A stretch of DNA of 64,000 bases. Source: Colocasia esculenta (lineage: Eukaryota; Streptophyta; Magnoliopsida; Alismatales; Araceae). Under the pieces are notes generated by a model. The model did not search any database. It worked only from the letters and a program-made list of their open reading frames with translations, and was not told where the DNA came from. The translations under genes and the position numbers were made by a program. How positions within the stretch are numbered: the first letter of the stretch is position 1; each line of letters starts with the position of its first letter. This document shows, piece after piece, positions 10,560-20,896 of this stretch. Location: assembly GCA_014218235.1 (NCBI GenBank), contig CM024757.1, positions 149,123,371-149,187,370 on the forward strand, given 5' to 3'.

Positions 10560-12239
10560 CATCTACCCTCCCTCTATGCTGGCTGGTGCAAGGTGTCGTA
10601 TTCCTTTCTGTTGCATCGAAGCCCCATGAGGGCGTGGCGGGTCCACCTTATACTCACCCACTTGCATTACAGTTCTTCTTTTCTTATCAAGGCCTCAATT
10701 TAGCCTTTGAGGACATAGCAGTCCTCTGTAACATACCCCAGCAGCTGATGATATAAGTAGACCCGGGGATCATCTTTCTTCTTGATGTCCTCTGTGCTTC
10801 TAGGCTCGAGTGGGACGATTTTGTTATGTCAATGCGCCCATTCAAAAACGGTCTGTGTCTTATCTTTTGGAAAGGAGTATGACTTTTGCATCTTCTCTTG
10901 TAATGAACCCCTTTTATTTCGCTTCATTTGTGACAATAGGAGAGCCATCTTCACTCTTTTGTTGTGTAAAGGCTTTGAGGTTCACAGTATGATCATATGT
11001 AGGTGTTGCCCTTTTTCCAAGCAATATGTTTCCCTGACATGATGCATGGGCAGGGGGATATTTGGAAAGGAATTGTTCGATCTCGGCCACAACTTTATTT
11101 ATCCGGTCGAAGGACTTGATCTCAATGCCGATCATCCTTTCTAGGACATGCCTGCCCAGGTTTTGCTTGCATATTTGAACGACATCCTCTGGATGTAGTG
11201 GTTGTCTGCATCTCATATTGAGATCTCTCCACCTTTTGATATAATCCACAGCTGACTCATTATCTTGTTGCCTGGTTGCATATAACTCGACCAGTGTGAT
11301 TTCTTTTTCGGCAACATAGAATCATTATGTAAACTTCCTTTGAATATCTAGCCAGTCTATAATAGACTCGACTGGTAAATTTCAATACCATTCAAAAGCT
11401 AGTTCAGTCAGAGAAGACCCAAAGAATTTGAGCAAATATGACTCATCTGTGGCCAGATCTCACATTACATTGACATAATGTGAAACATGCTCTTTTGGCA
11501 ATCCTTGCCCATTGAACTTTTCAAAATTTGGTGGCTTGTTGACGCCAGAAGGAAGTCTTCTTGTAGCATGATGTACAGGGTATGGAACCTGGTAGATATC
11601 AAATGAGGCTTGATTAGCATTCCCCATTTCTCCCAGTTTCGCTTCTATCATTTGTTCTAACATCTGTCTACTCATAATCGATGTCTGGATCACGTCTTGG
11701 TGAGGAGGAGCTGACTGCATCTGAGCCATGGTGACAGACCCTTGATGTGTTTCTTAGCGGACTATAGATTGCTCTAGAGCCGTTGGGCATGAAGCGCCCC
11801 CAGTAAGGCCTGATATCGACTGGAGCATTGTTAGATGTAATAGGGTGTGGAGCAAGTTGGTATCATCTCGTGATGTTTCTACCGTGCCCCCCTGCTTCTC
11901 TTGGTGCCAGAGCATAGTCATCTCTTTCTTCAATTTTCTTCTTCAGCTTTTCAATTTCTTGTTGGTATCTCCGTAGAAGTGCTGTCACAGCCAGATTACA
12001 TGCATGTCTGCTAGGAGTATTATCACTTCAGTTGGAGCCCCTCCTGGAGGGATAGATGGCAGATTGTTGATATTATCAATTTCTATTATATCTGCAGTGC
12101 CTTCTTGGGTCACTGAGACTATCGAGGCATTGCCCTTAGCTTCTTCCCTCCTAATAGGGGGATCTGGCCCTTCATTGAGCCTTGGCAATTCATCTTGCTC
12201 AGTAGCCACTGCCCCATGTCTACCGACCACACCAGTCAT
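10560..12239 (-). pseudogene. gag: Broken Tat-type Ty3/gypsy gag, copy A
   Basis: Gag forms the virus-like particle of an LTR retrotransposon. Reading the minus strand from 12239: an acidic N-terminal part, a coiled-coil-like stretch near 11970-11940, a linker (11729-11460), then the gag core. The core has a readable ELAFEWY-type segment near 11400, the frame 11249-10914 with YIKRWRDLNMRCRQPLHPED, and a C-terminal module near 10760-10640 (YLYHQLLGYVTEDCYVLK) typical of Tat gag. At least one stop lies at about 11390, two more near 11330, and others downstream. It is non-functional. The C-terminal module is repeated in copy B, so the two are homologous. Family assignment is from the gag pattern; lineage confidence is moderate. 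Confidence 0.7.
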
Positions 12240-12254
12240 ACAGCATGTGTATAT

Positions 12255-13357
12255 CTACAGAGCTTTGCTTGTTCTTTTTGACTTATCATTTTTTGCCCTT
12301 CTTCTATATGTTTGTAGTTTCTCAGCCTTGCCTTGACATGTATCATCTAATTGCAATGGCTCCGGCATTATAGGAGATTCATCCCCCTGCCCTTGTGCTT
12401 CATGAGCTTGCTCAGTTGAGTTGGTTGCCTCTCTAGACATCAAGGGCTTGGCAAATAGTGAAGATGAATTTTTGGCCATTAGGGGTAGGCCGGCTGAAGG
12501 AGGGATCTGTGTTTCTTTGACTTCCAACTTAGGAATTATGTTTCTATTAAAGGGTGGAGGGTGCCCCCATAATGACACTCCTCCTAACAATTCGTCCTCC
12601 AACTCTTGTTGGGCTTCAAATTGTATCTCCTTAAATAGTTGTTGGTGGAGAGAAATCACATTCATAGTTTTCTATTGAGCTAAGGTTTCATGCGGACTTG
12701 GTGGATATACCCTATACTCGCCCATTTGCAGCTCTCCCTTATTGATCAAGGATTCCATGACATCCTTGAATACATAACAGTCTTCTATGGTATGCCCCAA
12801 AACTCGATGGTATGGGCAGAATAAAGGATCATCCTTTTTTATCACTTGCTCAGGTCTTTTGGGCACCGGTAGTGTAATTTTGTTGTATTCAATTGCCCAT
12901 TCAAACAGTACCTTGTCTTTTTTCTTGGGAAATGAATAGAGTTTTTTAACTTTATCTTTGATAGGAATAGTACGCCTTGAGCCATTGGACGTGGCACTAG
13001 AGGATCTTCAACGTGTACCTCCTTTCTGGCAGTCTTCTTATCAACTGATTTCCCCCTTTGTCCCACAAATGAACTACTGGGATATCTTGCCAGAAATGCC
13101 TCAATTTCCACAACAATATTATTTGTCGTGTCACCTTCAGACTTCCCCTGTTTGTTTAGCCGGTCTGACATAGATGCTGCCAGAAGATTTGAATGTGAAT
13201 GTCTGCTCGACAAGGATACACGAGGCATCATCTGACAAGGTGCATCTAGAGTCAAATGCCCTATTGCCTCGACAGAGTGCGTATCATGACATATGGGGTA
13301 TGGAGCTTGGTGAGTATTAAGTGTAGTAGTAGTACTATTATGGATGTTCTGTTTCAC
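12255..13357 (-). pseudogene. gag: Partial Tat-type gag, copy B, with gag-pol linker
   Basis: On the minus strand, 13357-12842 holds an N-terminal linker plus a segment (VVEIEAFLARYP) matching VAEIEQFLSKYP of copy A. The main gag core between them is missing. The frame 12866-12672 has the Tat gag C-terminal module (DPLFCPYHRVLGHTIEDCYV), and 12665-12255 is an acidic linker of the kind found between gag and protease. Frameshifts separate the three pieces. The linker then abuts the N-terminus of copy A, not a protease, so this is an internally deleted gag followed by a second gag. Confidence 0.65.
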
Positions 13358-14594
13358 CCTGAAACTCCAGAAGTTCCTCGAACGTTGAGGCTCCCTCGTG
13401 TGCGTTGGTGTGTGACGCTAGTTGGTTCTCCTTTCTGATTGACTCCCATTTGACCAAGTTGACCAAAGGAGAAAAGGAAGAAAATCTAGGAAACCAGCAA
13501 AGAAATGAATGGTATGTGATCGCCAGGGCCTTACCTGTGCCCAAGGAGGTGTTTAGATTGTGCCGGTGACGTAGCCTCACGTGCGGTTGATGGCAGGACG
13601 CCGATTTTCTCCCCTTCGGCCGGCCAAAAGGAAGAAGCTTCGCGGTGTTTTTGGAGGTGTTCCTACGACAAAAAAGACTCAATTAGACTCAAGTGAAGTG
13701 TAGTAAATGTCCAGAAGTAAAGAGAAATGACCCAAAAGGTGAGCCCCGTACCGGTTGCGGGCTTGAGAAAAGGGGTGGCCAAGTGCTATGACCACCCTTC
13801 TTCCCTCCATTTTTGGTTTGAAAAACCCTTTTGGGTGTGTAGGAGTGTGTAGTACATGCCTAGCGTGTGTGTGTGTGTGTAGTGAATAGCATGCAAGACT
13901 ATGGAAGGAAGAAGGGAAAGAGAAAGAGAAGAGGGAGATGATCCTCGTTTACAGGCATTGGTGGTTGCTTTGTGGGCTCTTCCAGCTCATGGTGAAGCCT
14001 CCTAGATGCTCCAAAGGTTGAGAGGCAAAGAGTAAACAAAGGTGGAAGCTCTCAAGGCATGAAGTGGGTTTTCTCTCTCTTCTCTCAAGGCATGAAGGCT
14101 CTAGATCGTCCAGCATCTCCCCTTTTCTTAGAAGGCTAAGGACCTTCATATATAGGAAGTGGGGGTGGAGCTAGGGAGCATAGGATGCTCAAGTGTGAGG
14201 AAACACACTTAAACATATGGCAATCCAAGTACAAAGGCTAGGCCAATGGGAGGCGGCCAAGTAGGACTTTTACTAGGTCAAGGGGGTGCCAAGGTGGCCC
14301 ATTTGCCCATTGGGAATGGCCCCATGCATTGCATGGCCGTGGTAGGGGTGCAAGTGGGCGATATTCTCAAGTAGTTCCGTAGAACAGGTAAACCTAGGTT
14401 GACGTCAATCGATGTTGCTGCCAACCCCGTGCAGACATCAACCTAAGTCGACGTCAAGAGGGTATGCTGTCAACCTGGAGTAAATGACAATCGATGTTGA
14501 CGTTAACATGGGATCCGAGGCAAGTCAACAAGCAGTCAAACAAGTCTTATTGGGCCATAAACCACGCGGGGATGAGCCAAATCTCGCGTCTACA
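13358..14594 (-). repeat. Probable minus-strand LTR of a Tat-lineage element
   Basis: Read on the minus strand the segment starts TGTAGACGCGAGATTTGGC at 14594, directly after a purine tract (14595-14607), as a 3' LTR should. The left end is not resolved: I find no clear CA end or primer-binding site before the gag remnants. It contains a cluster of the motif TTGACGTCAAC and variants (14392-14530). Because gag follows it on one side and antisense accessory genes precede it on the other, it may have served as the shared LTR of two joined elements. Confidence 0.5.
14392..14530. promoter_or_regulatory. TTGACGTCAAC motif cluster in Tat LTR
   Basis: Within 140 bp there are GTTGACGTCAAT, GTTGCTGCCAACC, GTCGACGTCAAG, CTGTCAACC, GTTGACGTTAAC and GTCAAC. 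TGACGTCA is the palindromic core bound by plant bZIP/TGA factors. Whether any protein binds here is inference. Similar clusters occur near 15.7, 17.5, 18.2, 20.7, 21.35, 24.4 and 25.0 kb. Confidence 0.6.
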
Positions 14595-14607
14595 TATGCC
14601 CCTCCAA
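14595..14607 (-). promoter_or_regulatory. Polypurine tract of the minus-strand Tat element
   Basis: On the minus strand this reads TTGGAGGGGCATA, immediately before the LTR start TGTAGACGCG at 14594. Plus-strand priming sites of LTR elements have this form and position. Confidence 0.55.
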
Positions 14608-15878
14608 GACATTCGATCTTGCAAGGGAGTGAAGCAGACTGAAAGACTGATGTCTCAGTAAACAATAGATGCGGAGATTTGATGAAAGGACCATCTCCGA
14701 GGATAGGAATTCTAGCAAGCCATATGAATGAGTTAGGCTAGAAATAAGTAATGAATCATCTAAGAGACAAATGCGAAAAAGGGAGGGTGATCTACCCGTG
14801 TAATAACAACTGCAACCCAACGGTAGGGTCCCCGGCATTGCCAAGTAGGACTTTGACTAGTTTCTGGTGTTGTCTGAGCCAAATGAGTTGTAATATAATG
14901 GTTGAATCAGGAAAATTTCACAACTGAAGTCCGTCGGGACCCTCGGACATAGATAGGATGTTTGTCCAATCAGGGGGTTGTGAAGACAAAAGGGATTGAT
15001 TGTACTCTCAAAGGATTATCAAAGATTCTAACTGGAATCATTGTTTGGAAAGTCGGAAGTCCAGATTTAGGCTCATGACTGGCGTAGGGTTCATATGAAC
15101 TCAATAAGACTGGTTGACTAAAATGATAGTTCAATGATGTACTCGGTGGGACTGTTTGGGATTGCGTGGGAAATGGGCAATAAAGGCCCAATATCAGACA
15201 TTCAAGAAGGTGGAGCTGATTTAGTTGGCCACTTGAACTGGGTGCCATGCAGTAATTGAGGAAAATCTCCATTTTTTTTTTGAGTTAGTAAGATAATGTT
15301 AGCAGTGAAATCCTAAATGCATGTTGGTGTGGGTTTCCTATCTAAAATGAAAGTTAGAACTAGAGGAATTTTAAGGCCAAACAAATAACTGAGAGATCGC
15401 AAACCCATCATAGTTTTTGGTAAAGGGAAACTTTGGGTTCACGGTCACCAAGTTATTTGCCTCTGATGTCTAAACCTATGTCAGACATACCTGTACAACA
15501 CTCAAGGTCACATGAGTGTTCTCGGATTTGAAGCATTACCTGTGTTTAAATATCCTGCAAGACAACTCGAAACAGAAGATGAGAAATAATGGCCATATGA
15601 ATAATGGAGTTTGAAAATTTTTCCAAGGTTGACGTCCAGATCGATTGCCGTCAACACACAGTTGACGTCAACATAGGGTGCCATCTACCATAATAGACAT
15701 CCACAGATGTTGCCGTCAATAGTTCACTGATGTCAAACGATGTTGACATTAACCTGCTAGTGGATTAAACCGAAAAAATAGAAATTGGGAGGCCATTAGG
15801 ACTCTTCCATCTTCAACCTTCGTCCTCCCTTCCTCAACTCCAAACCAGAGAATGTTTAGATGACCTGCAGTAGCTGCC
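14608..15878. other. Promoter-side non-coding region of the DUF7745-like gene
   Basis: No protein is recognised; the minus-strand frames at 14590-14844 and 14970-15272 have no domain. A cluster of TTGACGTCAAC-type motifs lies at 15628-15752, about 130-250 bp before the ATG at 15879. It includes GTTGACGTCCAG, TTGCCGTCAAC, GTTGACGTCAAC, TTGCCGTCAAT and GTTGACATTAAC. Confidence 0.5.
15628..15752. promoter_or_regulatory. TTGACGTCAAC motif cluster upstream of the DUF7745-like gene
   Basis: Six motif variants in 125 bp, ending about 130 bp before the start codon at 15879. They are the same as those in the Tat LTR at 14.4 kb and upstream of the PMD gene. A role as shared regulatory or recognition sites is inference. 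Confidence 0.55.
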
Positions 15879-17254
15879 ATGGTCTCTACATCAACTGAAA
15901 TGTCCACGAGCATGAGCCCAGGTGTTTTGAGCGAGGTTCTGGGACATCTAAGCACCCGACTGGCCAATGAGGAGGTATGTAGTGCTTGTTCTTGCTTCTT
16001 CTCTTGCTGAAAACGCCCCAACCTCTTTCTTATGGTGCTTCCCAGATGTGCAGGATGTGCCCGCCTTCCCAAGCCAGGGCCAGGTGCGAGCTTTCTCTTG
16101 GCTAATCAACCTGGTAAACGCATTAACGATTGACATGAGAAGCTACATAGGAGCATGGAATCTGAACTTCATGATTGTCCTGACCAAGAATATGAAGGAC
16201 ATGTGGCGGGGATTTGATGCCCTGCGAGCACTCGTGGAGCACTGACACCCACACACACACATTCGTGTTCCAGGGATTCGAGGTGACCGTGCTACTGGAG
16301 GAGGTGGAGCTGTTTCTGGGCTGGAAATGCTACCTGGAGTATGACATGATGACTCCTCTTCTCCCATGGGAAGAGATTCTAGCAGACATTGTGCGGGACA
16401 AGAAGGAAGTGCTGAGGATGACAAACAAGAACAGGATCTTCCTGGACCGATTGGCCTGGTGGTTCATCCAGCACGTGAAGGAGATAGGCGGTGAGAGGGT
16501 GACTCATGGGCTGACACTCTGCCTTGATAGCATGTTCTTGTTCCCTACCAGTGGTGATTTCCTCCTATACGAGCATGTGGGGATCCTGTCTCTATTGTGG
16601 CATGGGCAGTCACTTGCCCCTACAGTGTTGGCACACCTCTACAGCTCCCTCACTATGATGAGGTTAGGCAGACGCACATGCAGGAGTTTGTTCCTGCTTC
16701 AGGTATGGATGGAGGCTTATTTAAAGTTTGATTATGCTGAGAAACAACTGACCCCCTCCAGAATCTTCTTTCGGAGTTCAGTATACTGCAGCAGAGCATG
16801 GTATGAGCCAGAAGATGAGATTAAGTGTGTGACATCACACCTGAATAGCAGAGATGCCTAGCGTGACTACCTTAGCTACTTCCCAATGGAGGACTTCATA
16901 GTGAGGCCACTGTTCATGAGAACCATTGAGTTCAGAGTTTGCACCAGGGAGGACAAAGATCTATGGTTGACTGGTCCTGATTAGATGGTGGTGTACCAGC
17001 CACACCGGTGTCATCATCAGCTAGGAATGCCACGGGGAATCCCAACTTCATCTCACTGTACTACCATGGTCATCTCAGGAAGGAATGAGAAGCTGATGAA
17101 GAAGGCTAAGAAGACATGGGAGAAGTACACAGTTAGCTAGAAAGTGGGACAAGCAGTGCAAGAGAACTGGGAGGACATATGAAACTATGAAGAGTACACT
17201 TGTACCAATCACCCTATCTCATGTGATTTCTTTATGGCTCGTAGAGCAAAGTGA
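15879..17254 (+). pseudogene. DUF7745-like accessory gene of the Tat element (antisense to its pol), decayed
   Basis: This is a plant transposon-associated protein family of unknown function, related in layout to plant-mobile-domain proteins. A start ATG in good context (GCCATGG) opens exon 1 (15879-15974). A 79-bp GT-AG intron follows (15975-16053), then one long exon. Family-like segments are FVFQGFEVTVLLEEVELFLG near 16265, FLFPTSGDFLLYEHVGILSL near 16545, VLAHLYSSL near 16628 and MVVYQPHRCHHQLG near 16986. A two-base change in a CA microsatellite (16248-16262) shifts the frame just before the first of these. Stops at 16859 (TAG, probably from CAG), 16982 (TAG) and further on truncate it. 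It lies on the + strand, opposite to the Tat pol at 60.8-64 kb, with the PMD gene next in the same direction. DUF7745 assignment is from pattern recall, not from a search. Confidence 0.65.
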
Positions 17255-17296
17255 TGTACTCTCTCATTTCAATAAGTGTAACACAAGTCTTTGATG

Positions 17297-17302
17297 AATA
17301 AA
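17297..17302 (+). promoter_or_regulatory. Poly(A) signal AATAAA after the DUF7745-like gene
   Basis: AATAAA lies 43 bp past the terminal stop at 17252-17254, a normal distance for a plant near-upstream element, in an AT-rich stretch. Confidence 0.5.
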
Positions 17303-17395
17303 CAATGAATTACATTGAGCCCAATGTGTTGAATGTGTTGAAATGGCTTGAATTGTGTGGAATTAAGAGTTATGTGAGTGTTTTGTGAGCGACCG

Positions 17396-17622
17396 GTTGG
17401 CATCCACATCGATGAACGTCAAGTGGAAGTAAATGGCCAACATAACCTCCAGACAGAGGATAGACATCCAGATCGATAGACGTCAACCGCAAAGTAGACG
17501 TTCAGAAATAGGCCGTCAACCGTGGTATGGGGCTCTAACAAGGTAACTCGAGGCAAGATATAGACATCCAGACACTGGACGTCAACTCAAACTCAACGGC
17601 CACTATGTTGACGTCAATTTCA
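17396..17622. promoter_or_regulatory. TTGACGTCAAC / GACGTCCAG motif cluster upstream of the PMD gene
   Basis: The space between the two accessory genes (17255-17861) holds no other gene. In 227 bp it has ACATCGATGAACGTCAAG, ACATCCAGATCGATAGACG, AGACGTTCAG, GGCCGTCAACC, ACATCCAGACACTGGACGTC and GTTGACGTCAAT. The cluster ends 240 bp before the PMD gene's ATG at 17862. A CT-rich leader follows (17640-17765). Confidence 0.55.
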
Positions 17623-17861
17623 AAATGTAGCTTTTGCTACTTGAGGCCTCTCTCTGGCGCCTCTTTCACCCATTTCCAATCGCCCGAGATCTTTACTCTC
17701 TTCTCCTTCACTCTCTCGCTTCTTCTTCTCTCATTCTCCACCAATCTTCCAACATCTTGTTCTCTTTCTCTTACTCTTACTGTGCTTAGATTGGGACTGT
17801 GCTTCTTGAACCGAAGATGACAAGGGGGAAAAGGTAAGCTCTCCGAGGCCACCCTCTCCGA

Positions 17862-20427
17862 ATGGAGGAAGAAGAGGAGGCAACGATGGGAGGCTCGTCG
17901 GAGGAGGCGAGCATGGCAGAGGAGGAGGAGGTTGCGACGGAGGGGGAGGACTCGGCCGAAGACGATGGAGAGAGGGAGGAAGAGACTGAGGCAGAGGCAC
18001 CCCGGAAGGGCTCCACGTCGGCCAAAGGTAAGTGAACAGACCCCTAAACACCCCCTCTATGTGAAAATGGATGATTGTAAAAGTGGGAAAGAAGGGGAAA
18101 CATGGGAGACGCTGTCGGGTTCATCAGGAACTTGGCGTCAACATTGGTTGACGTTGAGTTCCTATTAACGTCCAGACCGTTGCTGTCAATATTAACTTGA
18201 TGGAAAGGACTTGGACGTTGACAGATGAACTTGACGTCAAAGCCCTGGATGCTATCCTTGAGTAAACGACAACCCATTGGACGTCTATTTATGTAAATGG
18301 CAACATTGTTGTCGTCGACATTTTCTTAACGTTAATCGATCTTTACGTCTAATTTTCTATGTTTTGTGCAGAGAAAGGGCCAAATGAGGAGCAGAGTGAT
18401 GTGGGACCTACGCTGGGCATGGTACAGGGCACTGCCGGAGACCCAGCAGACATGGGTTGCACAGATGGGGTTTGGGCACCTTTTGGCAGTGCGGCCCTTC
18501 CACGTGGATGTCCCCTACCTTGAGACACTGAGGGAGAGGTGGGATGAGGATTGCAAGGCATTCATCATGCCTTGGGGACACATGATACCCACATTGGAGG
18601 ATGTGGCATATCTCACAGGACTATCGGTTCAGGGAGAGCCGGTAGTGGGGCAGTAGAGGAGAGACTACCACAACGAGGTGGTAGAGTTGTTGGGAGTGGA
18701 GTTTGTGGCCGGATGGAGGAGGACGATCTGGAGCATCTTGGTAGGAGTCCTCTCAGACGCAGTGAGTCTGAGAGGAGGGAGGAGGGGTTCTTTGGAGACC
18801 CTAAACGAGTTCGGCACCGGAGTGCGGGTGTCGATCTAGCTTGGAGGGAGAAGCAAGGAGCAGTCAGTGCAGGTCTTCGTGATGTACTTGTTCGGACGGC
18901 TCCTGTTCATGACCAAGTCATCTCAGATGAACTGCAAGTTCCTGTTACCACTACGAGACCTGGAGGAGGCAGGAAAATATGCTTCGGGCGCTGCAGTGCT
19001 GGGACACCTCTTCTCTCTCCTCCCTAGTAGCTCACGGCGTTCTTAGAGCACCGGGGGCTTCACTCCTTTTCTTCAGGTATCCAACTTTCTTTAATTCTCA
19101 TCATTGATTATAAATTGTGCCTGACAGACGCATTCTCTTGTCTTGTAGAACTTGGGGTACACCCGCCTCCCCATGGGGCGCGGTGTATAGACGGAGGGGA
19201 GCCGAGCCATGGTGCCCCTCATGGCCTGGTGGGAGGTGACACCAAATCCGAGGGTGACGGATCGACGCGTCGAGGACGTGCGTGCGTGACTGGACCTTTT
19301 CCCCCACGACTAGGTATAATCCTCAACTAACACTCTCTTCTGCTTTCATTTTCTATTGGATTTGAATTGACTGACCAATGCTCTTTCTTCCTGCAGTTGG
19401 TGTGGACCCCTTACCAGGGGGAGGCAGATGCATCTCACCTAGCCGTGAGGGCAGGTCGCCCTCTTTTTGACCGCCATGTGCTGCTGCTCTATTGGGGACC
19501 TGCGAGCCCCTCTTCCTTGAGCTTGTGGTACTCACTCTGGGTTGGCATCAGCCGGCCCTAGAGGTACCCTCTCTAGGGAGAGAAGGACACACCTGCCGGT
19601 GCTTCTTCACTGTGGACAGGGACTGGGGTGAGGAGCACGACAACACTGTCGCCTACTGGAGGGGCGGAGGGGAGCAGGTTCTGCGACGCATAGACCTCTA
19701 GGATAGCACAACGTACCCGGCAGACGACCGGGCATGCTATACTGGGCGACTCCGGCTAGATCGGCGAGTGGTGAGTGATCTCCCTCTACCCTAAACTCTT
19801 GACATCTAATTAATTGATTTTGACGTGAAAGTGTGAATGATAGATGCCCGAGTCCGAGGCGGTGAGGCTCCTAGAGGGGCGGCTGTTGTCGCAGGTGGTG
19901 GAGATGGAGAGACTCCACACCGTGACGCGGTCCTTGGTAAGTGAAAACTCACCCTTGACTACGATTTGGATTTGATTTGATTGACTGACAAATGTTATGA
20001 TTGCAGAGAGAGGAGCTAGCGAGGGTGCGGGTGAGCCGAGGCGCGGGGGCGAGCTCGTCCCCACAGCCTCCCAGCGGGGACCTGGCGGTCCGACTGCGAG
20101 AGGCTCTGGATCGAGCAGAGGCGAGGATCCAGGAGCTGGAGGCGAGGACACAGGAGCTAGAGACGGAGGTAAGATATTAGGTTACTACCTTTTTCACATG
20201 TATTGACTTAGACCTGACATATTTGCTGATTTATGTGCAGCGGCAGGGAGTGGGGGCGACCCTCCAGGCGCAGATGGAGAGTCTGCGGCTAGACTTGACG
20301 AGGACGGAGGGTCGCCTGCTCGAGGCGAGGGAGAGGGAGAGGGAGGCGGAGAGGGCCCGAGCCCAGGCCATCGTGGATTTGGAGTTTTTGAAGAACCGGG
20401 TGCTGAAGAAGCGCCGGGAGCAGCAGA
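17862..20427 (+). pseudogene. Plant mobile domain (PMD) gene with coiled-coil tail, 5' part; decayed and disrupted
   Basis: PMD proteins (MAIN-like family) occur both as nuclear silencing factors and as accessory ORFs of transposons. Exon 1 (17862-18028) is acidic and Glu-rich and ends at a GTAAGT donor. The PMD begins in exon 2 (18372-19076) with AFIMPWGHMIPTLEDVAYL, continues with a YLFGRLLFMTK segment and LLPLRDLEEAGKYASGAAVL near 18950, then exons 19149-19313 and 19397-19770. Exons 19844-19936, 20007-20168 and 20241 onward are open, phase-0 and strongly coiled-coil. In-frame stops at 18655, 18838, 19042 and in exon 3 kill the PMD part, and exon 1 does not join exon 2 in frame. The last exon is cut at 20427 by the Tekay insertion and resumes at 42892. 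Antisense to Tat pol. Confidence 0.75.
18129..18348. promoter_or_regulatory. Motif cluster inside PMD intron 1
   Basis: Intron 1 (18029-18371) contains GGCGTCAAC, GTTGACGTTGAG, TTAACGTCCAGACC, TTGGACGTTGACAG, CTTGACGTCAAAG, TTGGACGTC, TGGCAACATTGTTGTCGTC and TTAACGTTAATCG. So the motif is in the intron as well as the promoters and LTR of this element, but I do not see it in the coding exons. Confidence 0.5.
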
Positions 20428-20648
20428 TGTAAGGCCCTCGAACTTTATTCATATCACGTTTATCCATATGCATATGATATTTGTGGAAAATAGCATGTTT
20501 ATTTATTTACTTATGTGCATATGTATATGTGTTTATTTCTGTCCATATTATATTGTGTATATTGTATTTAAATAATGTTGTGCATATTGTATGAATTGTG
20601 TATGTAGGTTTACTTGATATTTCTGTTTTTTGCGTGAAATCCCTATTA

Positions 20649-20756
20649 ACGTCAACATCTATTGACGTTAACTTCAGGTTGACGGCAATCTGTGTCTTGT
20701 TGACTTCATATTGACGTCCAGATTGATGGACGCCTACTTCCTGTTAATGGCAACAA
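20649..20756. promoter_or_regulatory. TTGACGTCAAC-type cluster in Tekay 5' LTR
   Basis: Contains TTAACGTCAAC, ATTGACGTTAAC, GGTTGACGGCAATC, ATTGACGTCCAGATTGATGG and GTTAATGGCAAC, about 130-240 bp upstream of the TATA box. The wording is strikingly like that of the Tat element's non-coding DNA although the two lineages are unrelated. A second cluster sits at 21312-21402. Confidence 0.6.
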
Positions 20757-20889
20757 TGTGGCTGTTTACTTCTCCGGTTATATTGCGATTCCAGATCTGA
20801 AAATGGCTGCATTTTCTTCTGTTCTTGATTTGGAAACCCACCCTAATGGTAGGAAACCTAATACTAATCATACCCTAACGCATTAACCC

Positions 20890-20896
20890 TATAAAA
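20890..20896 (+). promoter_or_regulatory. TATA box of Tekay LTR
   Basis: TATAAAA in the context ACCCTATAAAACACC, retained in both LTRs. It is a plausible U3 core promoter. Transcription start would be about 30 bp downstream. Confidence 0.55.

Noticed and set aside
12958..13438. + strand frames of 60-71 codons
   Set aside because: Antisense to the Tat gag remnants, no independent support.
13400..13700. Primer-binding site for the minus-strand Tat gag element
   Set aside because: No convincing complement to an iMet, Asp or Arg tRNA 3' end could be found by eye.
15879..20427. Treating the DUF7745-like and PMD genes as ordinary host genes
   Set aside because: Both are decayed, lie between Tat pol and Tat LTR, and share the element's motif clusters; a transposon accessory origin fits better.
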